Positions 6,846 to 15,509 of a stretch of DNA of 64,000 nt are shown piece by piece (position 1 is the stretch's first letter; each line of letters starts with the position of its first letter). The notes under the pieces were generated by a model. It searched no databases. It was not told the DNA's origin and worked only from the letters and a program-made list of their open reading frames with translations. A program made the position numbers and the translations under genes. Source of the DNA: Vibrio methylphosphonaticus (GTDB lineage: Bacteria; Pseudomonadota; Gammaproteobacteria; Enterobacterales; Vibrionaceae); assembly GCF_023634655.1 (NCBI RefSeq), contig NZ_JAMKMS010000005.1, forward strand, positions 124,001 through 188,000, written 5' to 3'.

Positions 6846-8660
6846 TCAATCTCTGTTATTTCGTTTACTGAGTTGCTGTACATGCTTTTGGGGTCGTATT
6901 CGGTTGAGAGTGCGATCCAAAGTGCTTTTTGGTGTGCTGGCGGTGCGCGTCTCAGAGTCGATTAACTTCTTAGTTAGTTTCATTTTCAGTTCTGGTTTAG
7001 AAACTAAGATGTCAAAAGCTCTAGCAAGTTTGAGATAGATGTGTCGCTGTCTTTCTGCAATGTTTTCAGCATGCTCAAGCGATGCTCCAACTTCTTGATT
7101 TGCTGTCGAGTGGATACGGATACTTCGTTTGATGTCGTCGATAGTTGTTCTAAGGTTTGTATTGAGTCTCGGTATTCCTTTTGAATCAATTGATGGGTCT
7201 GAACGATATCTGTCAATATTGTCTTTCGTTCTTTCTGATATTCCGCTGTGATTTGTTTGATCATGTTGAGGTAGTATTCGTTCTGTGCTTTCACTAAGCC
7301 AAGCAATTGCTCGTTCGAAATCTGCTGATCTTTCGTCAATGTAGTGAGTTCTTTTGCTAACTGTTTCTCTATGTGATTCATATTGTTTTTCTTTTTTTAG
7401 TAAATGAATAAGGTCTTTAATGAGTTTTAGCTGTCTATCGTGTTGTGATTTCTGTGCTTCGAGTGCAATTTGTTCAGCGATAAACTTTCTTCGTTCCAAC
7501 TGAATCACCATGTCCCATCCCGTTAGGTTTTTATTAAATTCAGGCATGCTTGTGAAGTCATTGCATGATTGACTAACTTGGATAGATGGGCGTTTAGCTG
7601 AGAGAGTTTTCGGCTCCAACGAATCATGTGTATTTAAGTCTTTTTGAGGCTGTGAATGCTCTAAGCTGTATCTGTTTTTGTTGTACGATGCTCTTTTTGC
7701 AATCGCTTTGTTCAACTTTTCTTTCAGCTCTAGTAGCCGAACCTCCTTGCTTTTAATCGGCTCTTGCGACTGACTCAATGATTCCTTCGAAGTGAAGCCC
7801 CGAGTGAAAACAAAGCCTTTCAAGCGCAAGTTCTTTTTATCCTTAAAGTGAACACGCAGAAAATTGTCAGACTCGCTTATATGAGTGATACCAAATGCAT
7901 GTTTCACCTTTTCATGACTTAGTGCTTCTACTATTTGAAAGCGACTATTTATTCGATTGTTACAAACCATATCCGTAACCCAGTTATTGATTTTTTGTTT
8001 TAGTTTGTAACGCTTCTGAACCTTAGACCCGTCCAGCGTAAGTCGCCTGTGTATTGCATCCAGCGGACTAGCTAAATCGTGCTTTAGGTTTAAGTAGTCA
8101 CGAAGCAAGTTAAAGTCACTCTCATGACCTGGCGGAGCTGGATTAAAAGACAACCCCGTACCAAGGTGGATTCGTGGTATTAGAAAGTGATTTTCAATGT
8201 TGCCTTGATGCGTGTGACGAACCCAATCAATAAGCCTCTGATCCTTTGGAAAACCTGCAAAGCACAGTTCTTCAAACAGCTCTCGCCATTCAGCTTCTAC
8301 TTCAGGATTAGTTTGCAGCTTTTCTGTGTCTTCTAAAGCATGAGCAATAACACCACTAACGTACTTGTGCTTGTGTTGATTATGCTCAATTGCATATTCC
8401 ACCGCTTTTCGGTTCCCGTTGATTGATTCTGGTAGCGGTTCTCTGCGTTTCCCCTTTTGTTGTTGAAGAATGTAGTTAGCTTCCCACTCTGTCTGTATGT
8501 CATGTGTCTCTTTGGCTAACTTTAGCAATTGGTATGCATCACTGTATTCTTTCTTTTGTTCATCCGTGAGGCTGCACAGAGAACCATACAAGTAGTTTGT
8601 AGCCGCTTGTGGGTCTACTTGACCAGCACCGCTGGTTTTAAAAATGGAAATTACTGCCAT
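6846..8660 (-). CDS. MOBP-like relaxase (mobilization nuclease)
   Basis: This should nick the element at oriT and lead the strand into a recipient through a helper's conjugation pore. The N-terminus has the NYLYG segment (Tyr23/Tyr25) where family members carry the catalytic Tyr in a (D/N)YLxG context. A metal-binding stretch HTHQGNIENHFLIPRIHL follows, with His149, His151, Glu156 and His158; it resembles the Glu-containing variant of the three-His motif. NPAPPG after it is also typical. The C-terminal half is charged and helical and hosts a second reading frame (7004-7381). It overlaps the upstream accessory gene by 10 bp. Confidence 0.75.
   Translation of the reverse strand: MAVISIFKTSGAGQVDPQAATNYLYGSLCSLTDEQKKEYSDAYQLLKLAKETHDIQTEWEANYILQQQKGKRREPLPESINGNRKAVEYAIEHNQHKHKYVSGVIAHALEDTEKLQTNPEVEAEWRELFEELCFAGFPKDQRLIDWVRHTHQGNIENHFLIPRIHLGTGLSFNPAPPGHESDFNLLRDYLNLKHDLASPLDAIHRRLTLDGSKVQKRYKLKQKINNWVTDMVCNNRINSRFQIVEALSHEKVKHAFGITHISESDNFLRVHFKDKKNLRLKGFVFTRGFTSKESLSQSQEPIKSKEVRLLELKEKLNKAIAKRASYNKNRYSLEHSQPQKDLNTHDSLEPKTLSAKRPSIQVSQSCNDFTSMPEFNKNLTGWDMVIQLERRKFIAEQIALEAQKSQHDRQLKLIKDLIHLLKKEKQYESHRETVSKRTHYIDERSADFERAIAWLSESTERILPQHDQTNHSGISERTKDNIDRYRSDPSIDSKGIPRLNTNLRTTIDDIKRSIRIHSTANQEVGASLEHAENIAERQRHIYLKLARAFDILVSKPELKMKLTKKLIDSETRTASTPKSTLDRTLNRIRPQKHVQQLSKRNNRD
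7004..7381 (-). CDS. Nested coiled-coil ORF inside the relaxase gene (MobB-like position)
   Basis: A 125-codon ATG frame lies wholly inside the relaxase gene, same strand, different frame, over relaxase residues about 427-552. Its product is an almost continuous amphipathic coiled coil (NEQLLGLVKAQNEYYLNMIK, then heptads to the end), not the low-quality peptide expected of a shadow frame. In ColE1-type plasmids mobB and mobD are encoded inside mobA in just this way, which is the reason for the call. The start has only an A-rich, weak ribosome site. Function by analogy: relaxosome accessory. Confidence 0.5.
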   Translation of the reverse strand: MNHIEKQLAKELTTLTKDQQISNEQLLGLVKAQNEYYLNMIKQITAEYQKERKTILTDIVQTHQLIQKEYRDSIQTLEQLSTTSNEVSVSTRQQIKKLEHRLSMLKTLQKDSDTSISNLLELLTS

Positions 8661-9238
8661 ACTTCGACCACTAATGGATCAACATGTGCAACACGGTATT
8701 TATAGTCAACTTCGGGACTAGCAAGAATATTCATTACTCGCAGGTCATGCTGTTCAAAGGCTTTGTTGAGCTGATTCAGTTCGAGTAAAACTTGAATGGT
8801 CTCTGCACCAGACTTATGCGTGTTACACCATCGCACGGTTTGATTAAGCAGTGAGTTAAAGCGTACACGTTCATTGATGACATCAAGCATTTCCTTTCTT
8901 GTTTGTTCTGCAAATGGAACGATAATTTTAGTTTTATGCAGTGATTCAGAAGTGATTTGAGAGACCGTTTTCCCAGCTTGCTCTGCTTTGTGTTTCCAAG
9001 TTTTTTTATCTAAAAGCGTGCAGTTCATCTCGATACGAGTGTTCTTTGCCTCACAGTAATGGTGATAGAGAGCATCCACTTCCGCTGGCTTGAGTTTCGT
9101 CTCTTTCTTCATGCGGGTTTTGGTAATTTTAATATTGTGTTTAATACAGTAATCAAGCTTTACTTCAAAAATAGAAGTGAGCTTTGAGTTGCTAAGATAG
9201 TGATCTTCTATCTGTTTTTTCTTGTATTTCTTGGTCAT
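8651..9238 (-). CDS. Mobilization accessory protein (MobC-like position)
   Basis: I choose ATG 9238 (AGG 9 bases upstream; MTKKYKKK) over an upstream in-frame start at 9307, which would run into the hairpin cluster. The 195-residue product is basic. It has a helical middle with features of relaxosome accessory proteins: ETKLKPAEVDALYHHY looks helix-turn-helix-like, and RIEMNCTLLDKKTWKHKAEQ looks like a ribbon-helix-helix segment. It sits between the presumed oriT and the relaxase and overlaps the relaxase start by 10 bp. Its role as oriT-binding protein is inferred from position. Confidence 0.6.
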   Translation of the reverse strand: MTKKYKKKQIEDHYLSNSKLTSIFEVKLDYCIKHNIKITKTRMKKETKLKPAEVDALYHHYCEAKNTRIEMNCTLLDKKTWKHKAEQAGKTVSQITSESLHKTKIIVPFAEQTRKEMLDVINERVRFNSLLNQTVRWCNTHKSGAETIQVLLELNQLNKAFEQHDLRVMNILASPEVDYKYRVAHVDPLVVEVWQ

Positions 9239-9284
9239 AGTTTTGCCTATTAAAATAGATCTGATTATGTGTAGGGGAGGTTGT

Positions 9285-9370
9285 TTCGGGGTTTGGGCAC
9301 AGCCCAAGCGTTTCTAAGCAGCCGCTTAGCTCCCCAGTCCGATGAAGAATTCATACGGGACTGGGGTAAC
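9285..9370. other. Cluster of three hairpins, candidate origin of transfer
   Basis: Three inverted repeats follow each other: TTGGGC/GCCCAA (9293-9307), CTAAGC/GCTTAG (9314-9329) and a 9-bp stem CCCCAGTCC/GGACTGGGG (9332-9366) with a 17-base loop containing GAATTC. They lie just upstream of the mobC-like gene, where oriT sits in ColE1-type mob regions. None is followed by a T tract in the direction of the operon, which argues against simple terminators. The nick site cannot be read from sequence. Confidence 0.5.
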
Positions 9371-9408
9371 CTTGCTCTTTTGTTTTGCTTGTCAATTTCT
9401 ATTGAGAA

Positions 9409-10242
9409 TTAATCTTTCAAAAACTCTTCGTCAATGAAGTCATCGTATGGGTAACCGTCACTTCCATTATTGAGCGCAATAGCTTCTCGTTTTTGAAACT
9501 TTGTAATGACGTCCAATAATCGTCTGTTTTCATCGGTTAAACGTTTCTTATCTTCTTCGAGTGACTCATTGTATTTACCAAGCATTTCATTACGTGACTT
9601 CGTGTTAGCTAACTCGCTGTTTATGAGAAGCAACGACTTTAGCTCACTTTGAGACGAATCGTATTTGTCACGTAGCTCAGAATAAACTTGCTCGACACGA
9701 GCAAGTTCGGTTTCTAGTGCTTTATATTGATTTCGGTAGTACTCGATGTCTTCTGCGTGCCTTTGTAGTTCATCAACCAATTCAGCCAGTTCTTCATTTT
9801 CTTTATCCAACATAGAAATTTGATGCAGAGACTCTCGTGTGCGTATGTCCACCAAGTTCTGTACCTCAGTATCAAACGCTTGCCAAACCAGCATCATTTC
9901 GTTTTCTAGTGCAGTATTTACTCGTCGCTCTGCGTCAACAAACCAAGTCGACTTATCGCGTATAATAGGAAGTGGTCTAGTTGCTTGAACCAACAGTTTA
10001 AATGCGATGCGTACTCGTTTGAAATCGCCACCAATCAAAGCTTGGAGCGCTTTAGCAGATTTTGGTGCCTTTTCTGGGTCTTTAAATGCACGAGCATATT
10101 CTTCTATCGTTTTGCCTTTTTCGATAGAGCAGCCACAATTTTCAAGTTCAAGCATCCAATTGTCTTTCAGTGATTTTGCCAAACTTCCTTCCTGCCCCGT
10201 CGGGGCAGGAAGTGAGGTAGGGCGGGGAGGAGTAACATCCAT
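9409..10242 (-). CDS. KfrA-like coiled-coil DNA-binding protein
   Basis: ATG 10242 is the better start: AAGGAG lies 8 bases upstream, while an in-frame GTG at 10248 would leave only 2 bases. A Pro-rich leader (MDVTPPRPTSLPAP) is followed by a small helical domain (about residues 25-100, with TIEEYARAFKDPEK). A long coiled coil then runs to about residue 255, and the tail is acidic (DDFIDEEFLKD). This domain order resembles plasmid KfrA proteins, which bind DNA through the N-terminal domain. It may support maintenance or relaxosome work. It follows the recombinase gene with overlapping stop and start region. Confidence 0.55.
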   Translation of the reverse strand: MDVTPPRPTSLPAPTGQEGSLAKSLKDNWMLELENCGCSIEKGKTIEEYARAFKDPEKAPKSAKALQALIGGDFKRVRIAFKLLVQATRPLPIIRDKSTWFVDAERRVNTALENEMMLVWQAFDTEVQNLVDIRTRESLHQISMLDKENEELAELVDELQRHAEDIEYYRNQYKALETELARVEQVYSELRDKYDSSQSELKSLLLINSELANTKSRNEMLGKYNESLEEDKKRLTDENRRLLDVITKFQKREAIALNNGSDGYPYDDFIDEEFLKD

Positions 10243-10247
10243 GACCA

Positions 10248-11534
10248 CTACTCCTTGTCCAATGTTTGTGAGATAACTTGGATTATTTGCTCTCTGTGCT
10301 CTTCACTTTCTGTGCTTCGGGCTAGATTAAGCATTGTCTTGATAAACTCTTTGTCAATAGCATTTACCGATCTGGTCTTAGCTTGAACTATCTCCTGAGG
10401 GACCTTAATAGTGTTTTCGTCACTTAACTTGAAGAGGTCGGAAATTGTGTTTTCTGCTTTCTTTTGTTCTTTTTTTAAACTGACTTTATTGCGCTTTGCG
10501 TAGTGTTGCTCAACGATGCTTACATCTTTGTGTCCCAGTAAATCAGCAATCCAAGCGACACTAGTGCCATTGTTATAATGAATCGATGCACAACTGTGAC
10601 GCAATTGGTTTGGGCCGCGATGAGGGACATCGGCTTTGGCCAAAAATTTGGTGAAAAACTGCTTCGCGAACTGTTTTGAGTTTACCCATGGTCGGCCTGT
10701 TCGATCATTGATAAAGATGAACCTGCGTTTGTCTTTCCGCACAGTGATATTGTCTCGCTCTACGATATCTATTGAGATAGGTGCTTTCATACCAGTGATT
10801 GGTTGTAAACGTCTTAGAATCTTCGCAGCTTCTGAAGATAACTCTATCATTCGGGTTGATTCTTTTGTCTTCGTAACTTTGTACTGATTGATCGGCTTAG
10901 CTAAATCAACAAAGAGTCGGCATTTCTCAACGGCTTCCTCGACATAAAACTCAACGTTCTCCCATGTTGAACAAATAAGTTCGCTGATACGTAGCGCTGT
11001 CAAAAGACCAAAAACAGTCATGTCCTTTGATACCTGACCATCGGTTTCAGTTAAGAGCAGCTTTCTCACTTCTTCTTCATTGAGAGGATGCGGCTCTTCA
11101 TTGACTATCTTTAGATTTTTAAATGATTGCATGAGGTCGTATTTTTGGTGACCTGATGTTCGTGCTTTCGAGCAAATCGCTCGCAGTATTGTGTAACAGC
11201 TGTTTATGACTTTCGCTCTACAACCCGCCTTTAGTAGAGTTGTCCTGAGAATTTCAATATCTTCTATGCAAAGTTCATCAATGGATTTTGTACCAAGCTG
11301 TCGAATGATGTGCCTGGCATGTGTTTTCATGCCAACGAAGGTGGATTCAGCTAAGATCGGCTCTTTGGTGCTTAATTCATGACAAACTGCTCTAGCAACT
11401 GAAGATTGCTCGTAGTCATCAACATTAAGAGATACATCGGAAGATCGCGTGCCTTTGCGCTTTTTCGCAGTTCTGGCTTTTAACTTTCTTCGTTTTTGTG
11501 GGGCTTGCTTTGTTTCTTGTTTGTCAGACTTCAT
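10248..11534 (-). CDS. Second tyrosine recombinase of the island
   Basis: The 428-residue product has a very basic N-terminus, a SAM-like core-binding region (about 45-135) and a catalytic domain with Arg182 (LRISE), Lys-containing beta region (KVTKTKEST), Arg312 in NQLRHSCAS, His335 (LLGHKD) and Tyr345 (EQHYAK). The first position of the HxxR motif is Asn309 instead of His, which some active members tolerate. A long C-terminal extension follows the Tyr. It is upstream of the KfrA-like gene in one operon, far from either att site, so dimer resolution or inversion is as likely as integration. Confidence 0.8.
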   Translation of the reverse strand: MKSDKQETKQAPQKRRKLKARTAKKRKGTRSSDVSLNVDDYEQSSVARAVCHELSTKEPILAESTFVGMKTHARHIIRQLGTKSIDELCIEDIEILRTTLLKAGCRAKVINSCYTILRAICSKARTSGHQKYDLMQSFKNLKIVNEEPHPLNEEEVRKLLLTETDGQVSKDMTVFGLLTALRISELICSTWENVEFYVEEAVEKCRLFVDLAKPINQYKVTKTKESTRMIELSSEAAKILRRLQPITGMKAPISIDIVERDNITVRKDKRRFIFINDRTGRPWVNSKQFAKQFFTKFLAKADVPHRGPNQLRHSCASIHYNNGTSVAWIADLLGHKDVSIVEQHYAKRNKVSLKKEQKKAENTISDLFKLSDENTIKVPQEIVQAKTRSVNAIDKEFIKTMLNLARSTESEEHREQIIQVISQTLDKE

Positions 11535-12232
11535 ATCATCGACCTTTAAAGTTTAAGGCCATCAAAATAAGTTGCTCTTCTTGCGGAGCGTACATTCTGT
11601 ACTAGTTATTATTATTTTTGAATGGTCATTAGTGAATGTGCTTATATAAAACCACAGACCAAAGGTGATCGCAAGTGTATGATATTTATAGCTTTGTTGA
11701 CTTTTGGTGGTGTTGATATCTAATGGCTCGGGTATATTTTCAGTGTGTATATTTTAGTCGATTTAAGTGTCTGATTTATAAGAACTAGCTAGAATAGGCA
11801 GAAATTACTCAGTGATTAATAAATTTTGAAGAAAAATCAATTTCTGAGGAGAAATTGTGATGTATGTCTCGTTGTTTTATCGTTTTTCAAGACTTTAGCA
11901 AGGAGAAGTTCTTCAGAAACTGACGTTGAGATTGATGATTTGTGAAGTTCCATCTCTGTGTTTAAGACCTCATATCCTAAATCAAAAATGCCCCGAGATG
12001 AGTCAGAGTCGGATTAAACCTAGTATTAAGTCCAGCAATATGACGTACTTTCCCTCATGCTTAATAACTTAATTGTAATGAACAAACATTGAAACCCTCA
12101 GCTCTTTAATATTATCTAGCTCATGATGTAAATTGAGCCCATGAGAACTGTGATTTTGACGAATTTAGAATAGTCTGCTTATCTTATGTAGTTACAAAAG
12201 TAACAACAATAAGGCTTAATTAAGGAAAAATC
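11535..12232. other. Gene-free divergent regulatory stretch
   Basis: About 700 bp of AT-rich DNA between the recombinase operon (minus) and a lipoprotein gene (plus). It must contain both promoters. I see no coding frame, no att-like repeat and no strong hairpin. The last 20 bases carry the ribosome site TAAGGA for the lipoprotein. Confidence 0.45.
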
Positions 12233-12739
12233 ATGAATTCTAATAAGTTACTAACAATATTGTCCTTGGCTATTCTTGCTGGTTGTCAGTCGACAACAGC
12301 AGAAACCCCACTTACAGCTAGTTTGTGTACAACAGGCGATACCTCCTCAACGGGGCTAAACGAAGCTACGTTTGACAAAGCAGTATTGGATTGTGGTGGG
12401 TATGAAATATTCACTGACGATATGATAATTGATCAACAGCTTGTTTTCTCATTTAGTAATGGCAAAAAACAACGTGAGTTGGTTCTTATGGAAAACGGCA
12501 CAGGTAAATACACAAAGTTGGAAAAGGGAACTACTGAAGCTATTCGTTGGAAGCTTGAAGATAGTGGTAATTTGCGTTTAGAATTTGAAGATGGCTACCA
12601 ATGGGCTTGGAGACTCCTTGAACAAGAGGGGGCACAAATGGCGGTGAAGTCTTATGGTTACACTTCTGATGGTAATCATCACGATATTTTATCTATGGTT
12701 GTTACAAACAAGACGGAAATAAATGTGACTAAAGAGTAG
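12233..12739 (+). CDS. Putative lipoprotein (168 aa)
   Basis: AAGGA about 8 bases upstream supports ATG 12233. The signal MNSNKLLTILSLAILAGC has lipobox ILAGC (Cys18) with Gln at +2. The mature protein contains a Cys pair (SLCTTGD and LDCGGYE) and a beta-rich region with repeated Trp (IRWKLEDSGNLRLEFEDGYQWAWRLLE), reminiscent of small lipocalin or META-like folds, but no family is assigned. It is a single gene in the island, so probably expressed on its own. Confidence 0.65.
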   Translation: MNSNKLLTILSLAILAGCQSTTAETPLTASLCTTGDTSSTGLNEATFDKAVLDCGGYEIFTDDMIIDQQLVFSFSNGKKQRELVLMENGTGKYTKLEKGTTEAIRWKLEDSGNLRLEFEDGYQWAWRLLEQEGAQMAVKSYGYTSDGNHHDILSMVVTNKTEINVTKE

Positions 12740-13136
12740 GTTATATTCCAATTGCTTTTTACTTATATTGGCAAATATACACTAATAAAGGGGCGAACTT
12801 TCTTTTTCCCCCTTTAAATTATCTAGTTAATAAGCTTCCCCATTGCTCTTCTCCAGTGACACTGGAAACTCAAATAAGCGAGTTGCCGTACCTCAGTTAA
12901 TTCATGCTCTACTAAATTAGAGAAAACGTAACTCGGAATTGTCCAGATCCTTGCTGGCGGGGCACTGAACTCAGAATTGCCCCAAACTTAGTTACGATGG
13001 GTAAATTTCCCCTTCATCAAAGCTGAACTTGATTTACTTTTACTCATGCCAATAAAGTTTCAAAAGAATAAGAGAACACCTAACGATGCATTCAGGATAT
13101 ATAGGGGAGAGTAATGCTAAGTCAATATTGAATTGA
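12740..13136. other. Gene-free convergent interval
   Basis: About 400 bp between two converging genes. AAAGGGG near 12787-12793 faces CCCCCTTT near 12809-12816 and could form a terminator-like hairpin. Nothing else is supported. Confidence 0.4.
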
Positions 13137-14666
13137 TTAACTTCGTTGTTGTAATACTGAATCTTGAATTTTATCAAGCCGATCCAATGTTGGAGCCTCT
13201 CCATATAGTGTGAGAGGTTCCACTATTTCTGCTTTATAGACTTGGTAGTCATAGTCAGTAACTCTCCTCCCATGAAGAAGGACTACAACACCGACATGAG
13301 CATCACCAACTTGGACAGTCATTGTGTAAGGAGCCACAACTTCTTGTTCAGTTATATACTTATCGCTGTATGGCTCTTTTCGTGCTTTAAAGCGAATAGC
13401 TTCAACTTTGTTTTGGATGATAGCCGCTAGGCCATTTAACGCATGCCGACTATTATAAAGATCATCTAACGTAGTAAGTGAATTACCGTCAATTTCAAAG
13501 CTATTTTTAAGAACTTTAATGGATTCGACGACGCATAATGTGTCTGCAAATGGGTGATTAATTGCAACTTCAGCGCTAATTGTTCTTTTCTCTTTCTTGA
13601 GTTCAGTATCAAGAAAGAGTGTCTTATCTTTGTTTTCTTGAGAGAAAAGAGTAAAAAATCGTAATGCTTCATCTAGTGGTACTTCTTTTTCTGTTGTGAA
13701 ATGCAATAGACTGTCAAACTGGTTTTCAGATACATTAACTAACTCTATGGAAAAAAGCTCTGTTCTGAAGTAGAGCGAATTTATACTAGTAGTTAATTGT
13801 GGCATCTTTACAAATTGACCATCAAAGATAAGAGCAGGAGAGTATTCACGTGTTTTGAAGCGCAATTGGCATTCGTCAATGATATTAGGAAGCACTTCAA
13901 TTTTGGCTACATCTGATTTCTTTTCAACTATTGCACCGTTTGGTAAGTCAAAGCGGTTATCTTTCAAGATAGTATTCTTAATCTCAACTTGTGAGGATAA
14001 TCCAACAGCTGCTTCAAAGAAGTGTTGAGCCACTTGTTCCGTAGAGGCTTCGAATTGAAAAATAAAGCCATTAGCTCCATACCCAACGGTTTCTGTTAAT
14101 TCGTCTTTATTTTTCTGGTATTCAGCCATACCATCAGGAACTAAGCTGATAATTCGTTCACGTAACGCAATACCATCATCTGAGTTCAGTTTGTGTTCTT
14201 CACCATATCTAATCCATAGCTTGATTTTGTGTAATGGTTCAGGATTGTCTTTAATATGCTCTTCACGAATTCGCTTAAGAACTCGTGAAATGATATTTTT
14301 ATCTATGTGGACGAGATAGGAGTTGTCAAGCGTGGGGGCTTCTTTACCTTTGAATTCGTAGAACAGTATAAAAGCGGGGGAGGTATAATCAACGAGTCTT
14401 TTTAATGCTGACAACTTGATTCGAACGCCACCATCTTCACGGAACGTTGACTTAACTTGAATCTTGCATTCTATTGGCTTTGGCTGCTTATCTTTAGGTT
14501 TATCGGACTTGAGGTAAGGGAACTCAATAAGATGATCCCAACCCATTTTATCTTCGTGGAGTGATTCGTTTGATGTTAGTCTTGCTGCATCACACCACTC
14601 GGTTAGTTTAGTTTCACCCAAGTTTCCGATATTCACATCACCTTCTTCGAACTCGTAGTCAGCCAT
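13137..14666 (-). CDS. Putative PD-(D/E)XK-type nuclease cargo protein (DUF4365-like start)
   Basis: The first ~110 residues look like a restriction-type nuclease core: GNLGETKLTEWCDAA (Glu18), MGWDHLIEF (Asp44), then IECKIQVKST with Gln70-x-Lys72, matching the E...D...QxK pattern of DUF4365 and related PD-(D/E)XK proteins. The remaining ~400 residues are unrecognised and beta-rich. As a stand-alone gene in a mobile island it is a candidate defence or anti-element effector. It sits between two non-coding gaps and has its own transcription direction. The nuclease assignment is by motif only and the target is unknown. Confidence 0.55.
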   Translation of the reverse strand: MADYEFEEGDVNIGNLGETKLTEWCDAARLTSNESLHEDKMGWDHLIEFPYLKSDKPKDKQPKPIECKIQVKSTFREDGGVRIKLSALKRLVDYTSPAFILFYEFKGKEAPTLDNSYLVHIDKNIISRVLKRIREEHIKDNPEPLHKIKLWIRYGEEHKLNSDDGIALRERIISLVPDGMAEYQKNKDELTETVGYGANGFIFQFEASTEQVAQHFFEAAVGLSSQVEIKNTILKDNRFDLPNGAIVEKKSDVAKIEVLPNIIDECQLRFKTREYSPALIFDGQFVKMPQLTTSINSLYFRTELFSIELVNVSENQFDSLLHFTTEKEVPLDEALRFFTLFSQENKDKTLFLDTELKKEKRTISAEVAINHPFADTLCVVESIKVLKNSFEIDGNSLTTLDDLYNSRHALNGLAAIIQNKVEAIRFKARKEPYSDKYITEQEVVAPYTMTVQVGDAHVGVVVLLHGRRVTDYDYQVYKAEIVEPLTLYGEAPTLDRLDKIQDSVLQQRS

Positions 14667-15027
14667 TATTATTCTCCGATCCTAGTCAGATATTCATTCT
14701 ACGCCTAATTATATGATTTGTTTATTGAAAAAATCATCCATAAGCTACCTTATTGTTGATTAATTTGATCTTCCCAAGCCATAGCCTTAAACCAGTAATT
14801 ATGCCATTCTTGTAATCAACCATAATTTGTTACGGTTTATATACACTCATCAACTAACTTCTTGCTCTGGCCTGGTGGTGAGTTACCCGTCTGGGTCGGG
14901 TCTTGATTCTTAGCCTTCATCTTACTTTTTCTAATCGAACTAACTAAGCCACAGCATTCCCTCTAAGTGATTTTTGTCCACAAGTGTGCTGAGACTTTTG
15001 ACTGCTGTTCACTACAAACCTAGTTAG
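14667..15027. other. Gene-free interval
   Basis: About 360 bp between two minus-strand genes. It should hold the promoter of the nuclease-like gene. I see no repeat, hairpin or frame worth calling. Confidence 0.4.
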
Positions 15028-15435
15028 TTATGATTTGAGTAGCCTTATCTTATCAGTCAGCTCGTCCGTTACGCCCGCACCGTACCTACTAGATAAATAT
15101 CTATCACGATAGTCAGCTAGCAGTTCATCACCAGAAAAGTCGCCACAAACCCACCAATGTGAGACGCTCAAAGCATGCGCGTGCGCTCTTAAATGACGAA
15201 CAGGGTGGGAGTCATCAAGACGCGAGCTACGACTCGTTGTTGAGTCAGGAGCGAGAATGTTGCTATCAAAAACCTTGTTCTCGACAAGCCAACCACGCGT
15301 GTACTTACTTAATGTTGGGTATAGCATCAAATTGGCTTCTTCTGCCGCTTTAGCAAGCTTGTGCGCAGATTCAATGTCTATTGAATCTGATTTTGAGCGA
15401 AGCAGACTAAAGACATCGATGTAAAGTATTCTCAT
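15028..15435 (-). CDS. Hypothetical protein (135 aa), possibly a degenerate HAD-like domain
   Basis: The start MRILYIDVFSLLRS resembles the first strand of a HAD domain but has Asp-Val-Phe instead of Asp-x-Asp. The later HWWVCGDFSGDELL, with a Trp pair and an Asp, recalls HAD motif IV in compact RNA-repair-associated HAD proteins. The resemblance is weak and the key residues are incomplete. GAGG-like sequence precedes the ATG. It lies 74 bp downstream of the 260-residue gene in the same direction, so the two may be co-transcribed with the integrase. Confidence 0.5.
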   Translation of the reverse strand: MRILYIDVFSLLRSKSDSIDIESAHKLAKAAEEANLMLYPTLSKYTRGWLVENKVFDSNILAPDSTTSRSSRLDDSHPVRHLRAHAHALSVSHWWVCGDFSGDELLADYRDRYLSSRYGAGVTDELTDKIRLLKS

Positions 15436-15509
15436 GCAAACTCCTCATAGTTTCAGGGGATGAGGTGGGGACTAATTTGACGCCCACCTCGTGGTGCGTG
15501 GATTGAGTG

